A DNA stretch of 64,000 nucleotides from Perca fluviatilis (Eukaryota > Chordata > Actinopteri > Perciformes > Percidae): assembly GCF_010015445.1 (NCBI RefSeq), contig NC_053126.1, positions 7,111,749 to 7,175,748 on the forward strand, written 5' to 3'. Under the pieces are notes generated by a model. The model did not search any database and had not been told where the DNA came from. It saw only the letters and a list, made by a program, of their open reading frames with translations. Below are positions 1-64,000 of this stretch, in pieces. Position 1 is the stretch's first letter. Each line of letters opens with the position of its first letter. The translations under genes were made by a program, and so were the position numbers.

Positions 1-59710
<59,710 letters not shown>

Positions 59711-59761
<51 letters not shown>

Positions 59762-59764
59762 CAA

Positions 59765-59808
<44 letters not shown>
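59711..59808. repeat. (AG)n microsatellite upstream of prkcb
   Basis: Two AG runs (59711-59752 and 59769-59808) are separated by a short ACAGAGAGACAACGAC-like spacer. On the gene strand this is a TC tract 277-375 nt before the ATG, next to the probable promoter or inside the leader. Confidence 0.95.
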
Positions 59809-59810
<2 letters not shown>

Positions 59811-59813
<3 letters not shown>

Positions 59814-62800
59814 CAAAAGGGAGAGCTCTTTCACTTCCTTAGGCCTACCTTGCCTTGACATTTAAGAGCTATTTGGAGAGTTTGAACTGTAAACCATTAA
59901 AGCTCATTTAGGCTATGTCTCCACGCCACCTTCTACCTAAAAGTGTAGTTTAATTAGTTCGTTAAATGCTACTTTCAAAAACCAAGCATTCACAAAGCTG
60001 AATGGGTGCTTAAGCCTATATCAAATATTTAAAAAATAATCTGTATTATGAACTTTTACCCCATCAATTTCCTGTCAGCCTACTAAAGGTTATGCTAACA
60101 TTTAAAGTGTTAATCTGAAGCTCATCCTTTTTGTTGAATGCCTGGTTATTTAAATGTTAATGAAATGAGTGTGTTTCCTCGGGAGTGGGTGATATGGATT
60201 CAATCATCTAGCCCCATAGCCTATATGCGTTTTACATTGCAATATTCATAATACATCGGGCATAGTAAATCTTTATGGATTAAATAACCATACTGACATG
60301 CCCATGTACACTGCCATGGTTTTTGGTTGCTGTTATTGTTCCTGTTGTGTCTAGACTGACCGTAAAGAAATATCTTCCTAATGCTAATTTAATGGGTATG
60401 TCAAATAATGTGTCAAGTGATAGGGAACAATCCACAGTCCTCGGTCTGTGCTAGAAATCACTCTAAAGTTCAGGCTGCTTCAGGTTGAAGCCTCACAGTC
60501 TGAATTTGACAAATAAATCAAGTAGCTATCTTCAAAAGTTTGAGTCTTTTTAGCATGAAATTCCCTCTTTGATTCCATTGACTGAGACCTTGGAAGATAC
60601 CCACTTGATTCGTGTAACTCCAATTTCGGAACCCATCAGCTATTGGTCTGACGAGGATTTCGCCTCTGGGGGCAACGGCAAATATTTTGGGGGTTCTGGT
60701 GTAGGCAGCAGATATCCGGGCCAAGACTTCCTCTTCCGTGCGCCTGGTCCGATTAGCAACTTGAGACGCGAGAATGGAGTTTGAGTTGAGAGACAGCGTT
60801 TCTATAAACAGATATCTGAATATGAATGCAAATATATAAAATAAAAAGTTAAATCGTTGTCAGACGATAGCCGATGGGTTCTGAGATTGCATTTTGGCCA
60901 ATGCGTTTCGCCTCTTTTGCTCTCCACACGGACTGTTTGCCTGCATGTAACCAAAGTCCGCCCAAATGTGATTTGTCCAAACTACTTGGACTACAAACGC
61001 GAACCAGAACACCTCCGAAAACTTTGTCCCGTTGCCTACATATTCTGCATTCATATGCAGATGTCTGTTTTTATGGAGATTAGTCAGACTGCTAAAGCCT
61101 GACTGAATTTGCTTGGACTGTGGATTTCGTTTTTGAATTCTTTTTTACCTCCAAATAATAAAAAAAAACAACCCCCCCCCCTCCCCCCGCTTTTTTAAGG
61201 GATCTCTTTGCAGTTAGTATTGACAGGACAAACAATTACTGCAATAACCCTTTCAATTTACACAATGGCATGTCAGTGTTGTATTGAGATACACTTGAAC
61301 AATTGTAAACCTGTCCTTTAAACATAATTTTTAGGAGACAGGGTTGCACAGTGTTTGCAAAATCATATTAAAATCCAGCATATCCAGGCAGTCCTGCTCA
61401 TTGATTTGTAATATTGCCCACAATGGTCTAAAACACCACTAAAGCAATCAATATCAATCATCATCTTATCCACCTCTTCCTTCGTATGGAACTTGTGAGT
61501 TCATGTGAACTTTCTGCATGTCACAGCTGCATTACACTACAGAGAACTTCATCTGCAGATTGTGTCAAAGACCTCAGTCTGAAAACACATTTAAAAGGAG
61601 TTTTAAACGCCCGTTACATGCTCAAACTGCTCGCCTTTACACGCAAAATGATGATGCGTGATCCATTTTGAGATTCACTTTTATCTGGAGCAAGTTATGC
61701 AAATACTGTAGCCTATATGGAACAGCAGAATAAACATAATTTCTTAAATCTGCAATATATACTGTACAGCCAACAGTAAACACAAATAATCACGTTAAAT
61801 ATTTGAAATTGCTCATTTCCAAAAAGAGATATCTTCCATTTGGGGAAGGAAGATAACACAGACTCTTTAAGTCAGAGTGCTGGCATTGAAAGCTAGCACA
61901 GTTGCTGAGTTCTGACTCATCTTAAGAACTTTGCTTTCAAAGGGATTTCGGAGGATCATCATCTGCGATTGTTGGATGAATTTCATGTCACAAAATTTTC
62001 CAAGATGCATTTAAGGTATTCATTTATATGACTTCCTGAGTCATTTGATCTGTAAATATGATGCCAAGAAACCTGTTTAACTATCAGTGCTGTGGCAATG
62101 ACATATCCTTCATATACTAACAAGACACATTAACAACTGATATAGTAGTAGTATTGATCTCCTTTAAGGCCACAGAATCTCAGCCAGAGTGACAACCAAT
62201 AGTCCCAACTGGTCCATGCTGTGCATCATGGCAGTCAGCTGCCAGTGAATGACCTAGATGAGATTGATTTAGCTGCAGGACTGATAACAGTGTGCATTTT
62301 ACCCTGGTTTAATCAATACAAGGTTTACTGTAGATTTAGTTAGCAGCTCAGATGTCAGTTTGTAACCTTTCTGGTCCCTATTACCTCGCTTATTCATTCA
62401 TACAAGTACCATCTAACATTAGAGGCATTGTGACAAAACCATCTGTCTAGACGGCCGGCAGTCTGTGAAATGATTAGACCCTAATTTGCAATGATAACAG
62501 GCATCAAGAGACACTGGTAGTGATGTAAGCATACCCTGCGGGAAACTGACTGGGCCTGTGTGTATGTATAGATTGTGGCACAGTGACCTATCATTTCGCA
62601 CCATAATCTCTTTCAATTTCATCAATACACAGGATGTTATGTAACTATTTCCCTGGGCCATTGAACTAAGGCGGATGTCTATGCTGGCGAGCCAGCTTGG
62701 ATGTCCAATAAGATGTGGATGGCAGCAGGTATGTCACTGGTGTTATCATCACCAAAATCCCATAAAATCACTCTTAAAGATCTTTTTTTTTAACAAGACA
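59811..62800. other. Upstream flank of prkcb, no gene recognised
   Basis: AT-rich with short chance frames. 60560-60790 and 60850-61080 have higher GC and CpG than the surroundings and look like an old repeat or regulatory sequence, but I cannot name either. A poly-C patch lies at 61172-61188. Confidence 0.6.
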
Positions 62801-63050
62801 GTCATGCTAGCAGCTCTGTGATGCTGTACTTGAGCTTTGAGCGAACGTTAAATGCCACTGTCAACATGCTCACAATGACAGTGCTAACATGCTGATGTCT
62901 AGCAGGTGTGATGTTTACGCCATTTTAATTTAGCATACTAGCATGTTAATATTTGCCAATTACCTCTAAGCACAAAGTATAGCTAAATTGAATGAAAATT
63001 AATTTTGCTTGTAGTTGGTCATAAACCCAATGATAGCATGGCTATAAATC
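62801..63050 (+). repeat. Dispersed GCTAACATGC-type repeat, copy 4
   Basis: ATGCTAGCAGCTCTGTGATG, CAACATGCTCACAATGACAG, TGCTAACATGCTGATGTCTA and TAGCATGTTAATATTTGCCA align in order with 17201-17355. Confidence 0.75.
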
Positions 63051-63369
63051 TAATGGAGTTGCAAGTCACATTTCCATTTTCTATGGCTTATTGTTAACAT
63101 TTAGCAGGGTTTTTCTCATCCTGCTGCCATTATATTTTTACAAGAATATGTTTAAACAATCTATAACATTAATACTAAATGTCAGAGCTTTTCTAAGTAT
63201 GTCTTACACTCGCCATGTTGTGTCGACCTCCAGCAATATTACTATATTAATATTATTATGAGAAGTCCATTGTAGAATAGATACAGATACAAGTACATGT
63301 TTCTTACAGTCTCACTTGATTCACGAAATACAGGTGTAGCTTATTAAATTAATAACAGCATATCCAGCT

Positions 63370-63870
63370 GACACAGCTAGATGGAAGCCATCGTTAGCTC
63401 TATCTGTTGCACCTGTGCTTAGCTTACTATGAAAACTCAAAAAAACTGCTAAGAAAACTTCACCAGTAACATGCTCACAGCAGACATTTTGACTTGTAAT
63501 AGTAGGAAAAGCGCAGGTGTTACTGATAACACTAACGGTGGCTATGTAATATTCATGTGTTCCAGGGAGAGTGACAGTGAGCCAGCATGCACGATACCAG
63601 GAACCTGAAATCAAAGCAGCTAAATGAAATTCATTCATTTCATTATTTACACCTGTGCTTTTCCTACTGTGACAATTCAAAATGTCTTCAGTGAAAAATG
63701 CCTATTGACCAGAATGCAAGCTACAAGATAAAGTGACTAAAGGGTGTGGATCACATGTTTTAAGAACATTAACGATGGCTCTGTTCCATTTAGTTATCCA
63801 GCCAGATAGGTCAGTAAGCGTCGGGGTACAATACCTTGCAATGGCACACCCAAATGGAGTACACCCCCAT
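63370..63870. repeat. Dispersed repeat with inverted CACCTGTGCTTTTCCTACT modules
   Basis: 63486-63525 (TTTTGACTTGTAATAGTAGG AAAAGCGCAGGTGTTACT) is the inverse of 63648-63685 and of 56903-56945. GGCTCTGTTCCATTTAG at 63776-63793 is the inverse of the segment at 56868-56884. Confidence 0.65.
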
Positions 63871-64000
63871 AAAGTTATCAGTTACACCTATGTTTGATGA
63901 GTCAAAATGTCTGCTAGGAGAAACAACTTCATGGCCCAATCTCAATGTCCCCCCTAAACCCTAAATCACCTGGAAAGTGATTGAGTGTGAGAGGCTGCAA

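Noticed and set aside
60518..60784. Small gene upstream of prkcb (frames on both strands)
   Set aside because: Open on both strands over the same bases with no recognised protein. More likely an old repeat or regulatory DNA.

Overview
The window looks like teleost (probably percomorph) genomic DNA. It has one vertebrate-type split gene with GT-AG introns, very many long CA/GT microsatellites, and a dense load of fish-style repeats: MITEs with TTAA, TTA or 8-bp target duplications, non-LTR retrotransposon 3' ends, and tRNA-derived SINEs. Nothing bacterial or operon-like is present.

The only gene I can support is the 5' part of prkcb, conventional protein kinase C beta, on the minus strand. 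Eight exons were placed by splice sites, reading phase and protein recognition: 59256-59434, 57686-57717, 27489-27571, 14563-14674, 13801-13929, 4258-4414, 3415-3549 and 261-357. They total 924 nt, exactly 308 codons, and join without a stop. They encode the N-terminus and pseudosubstrate, the C1A and C1B diacylglycerol/phorbol-binding zinc fingers, the Ca2+-binding C2 domain and the start of the hinge. The kinase domain lies beyond the left edge (below position 1). I cannot tell whether this is the prkcba or prkcbb duplicate.

Layout: 1-260 is the start of intron 8. Intron 7 (358-3414) holds a LINE fragment. Intron 6 (3550-4257) holds a perfect palindrome. Intron 5 (4415-13800) holds a 1.8-kb inverted-repeat transposon, a strange A/C-rich tract and a Harbinger-type MITE. 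Intron 4 (13930-14562) is short and contains a hAT-like MITE. Intron 3 (14675-27488) and the 30-kb intron 2 (27572-57685) are repeat-rich. Intron 1 is 57718-59255. The GC-rich start region with an ATG-free leader and GA/TC repeats is at 59435-59810, and upstream flank with dispersed repeats fills 59811-64000.

No other host protein gene, rRNA, functional tRNA, or CRISPR array was found. The most interesting signals are structural: dinucleotide repeats that serve as splice-site context in prkcb, related repeats in inverted orientation on both sides of exon 3, a nine-copy 46-bp array grown inside a MITE, a Harbinger MITE whose TIR end has expanded into a tandem array, a hammerhead-like motif, and MITE-in-MITE nesting.
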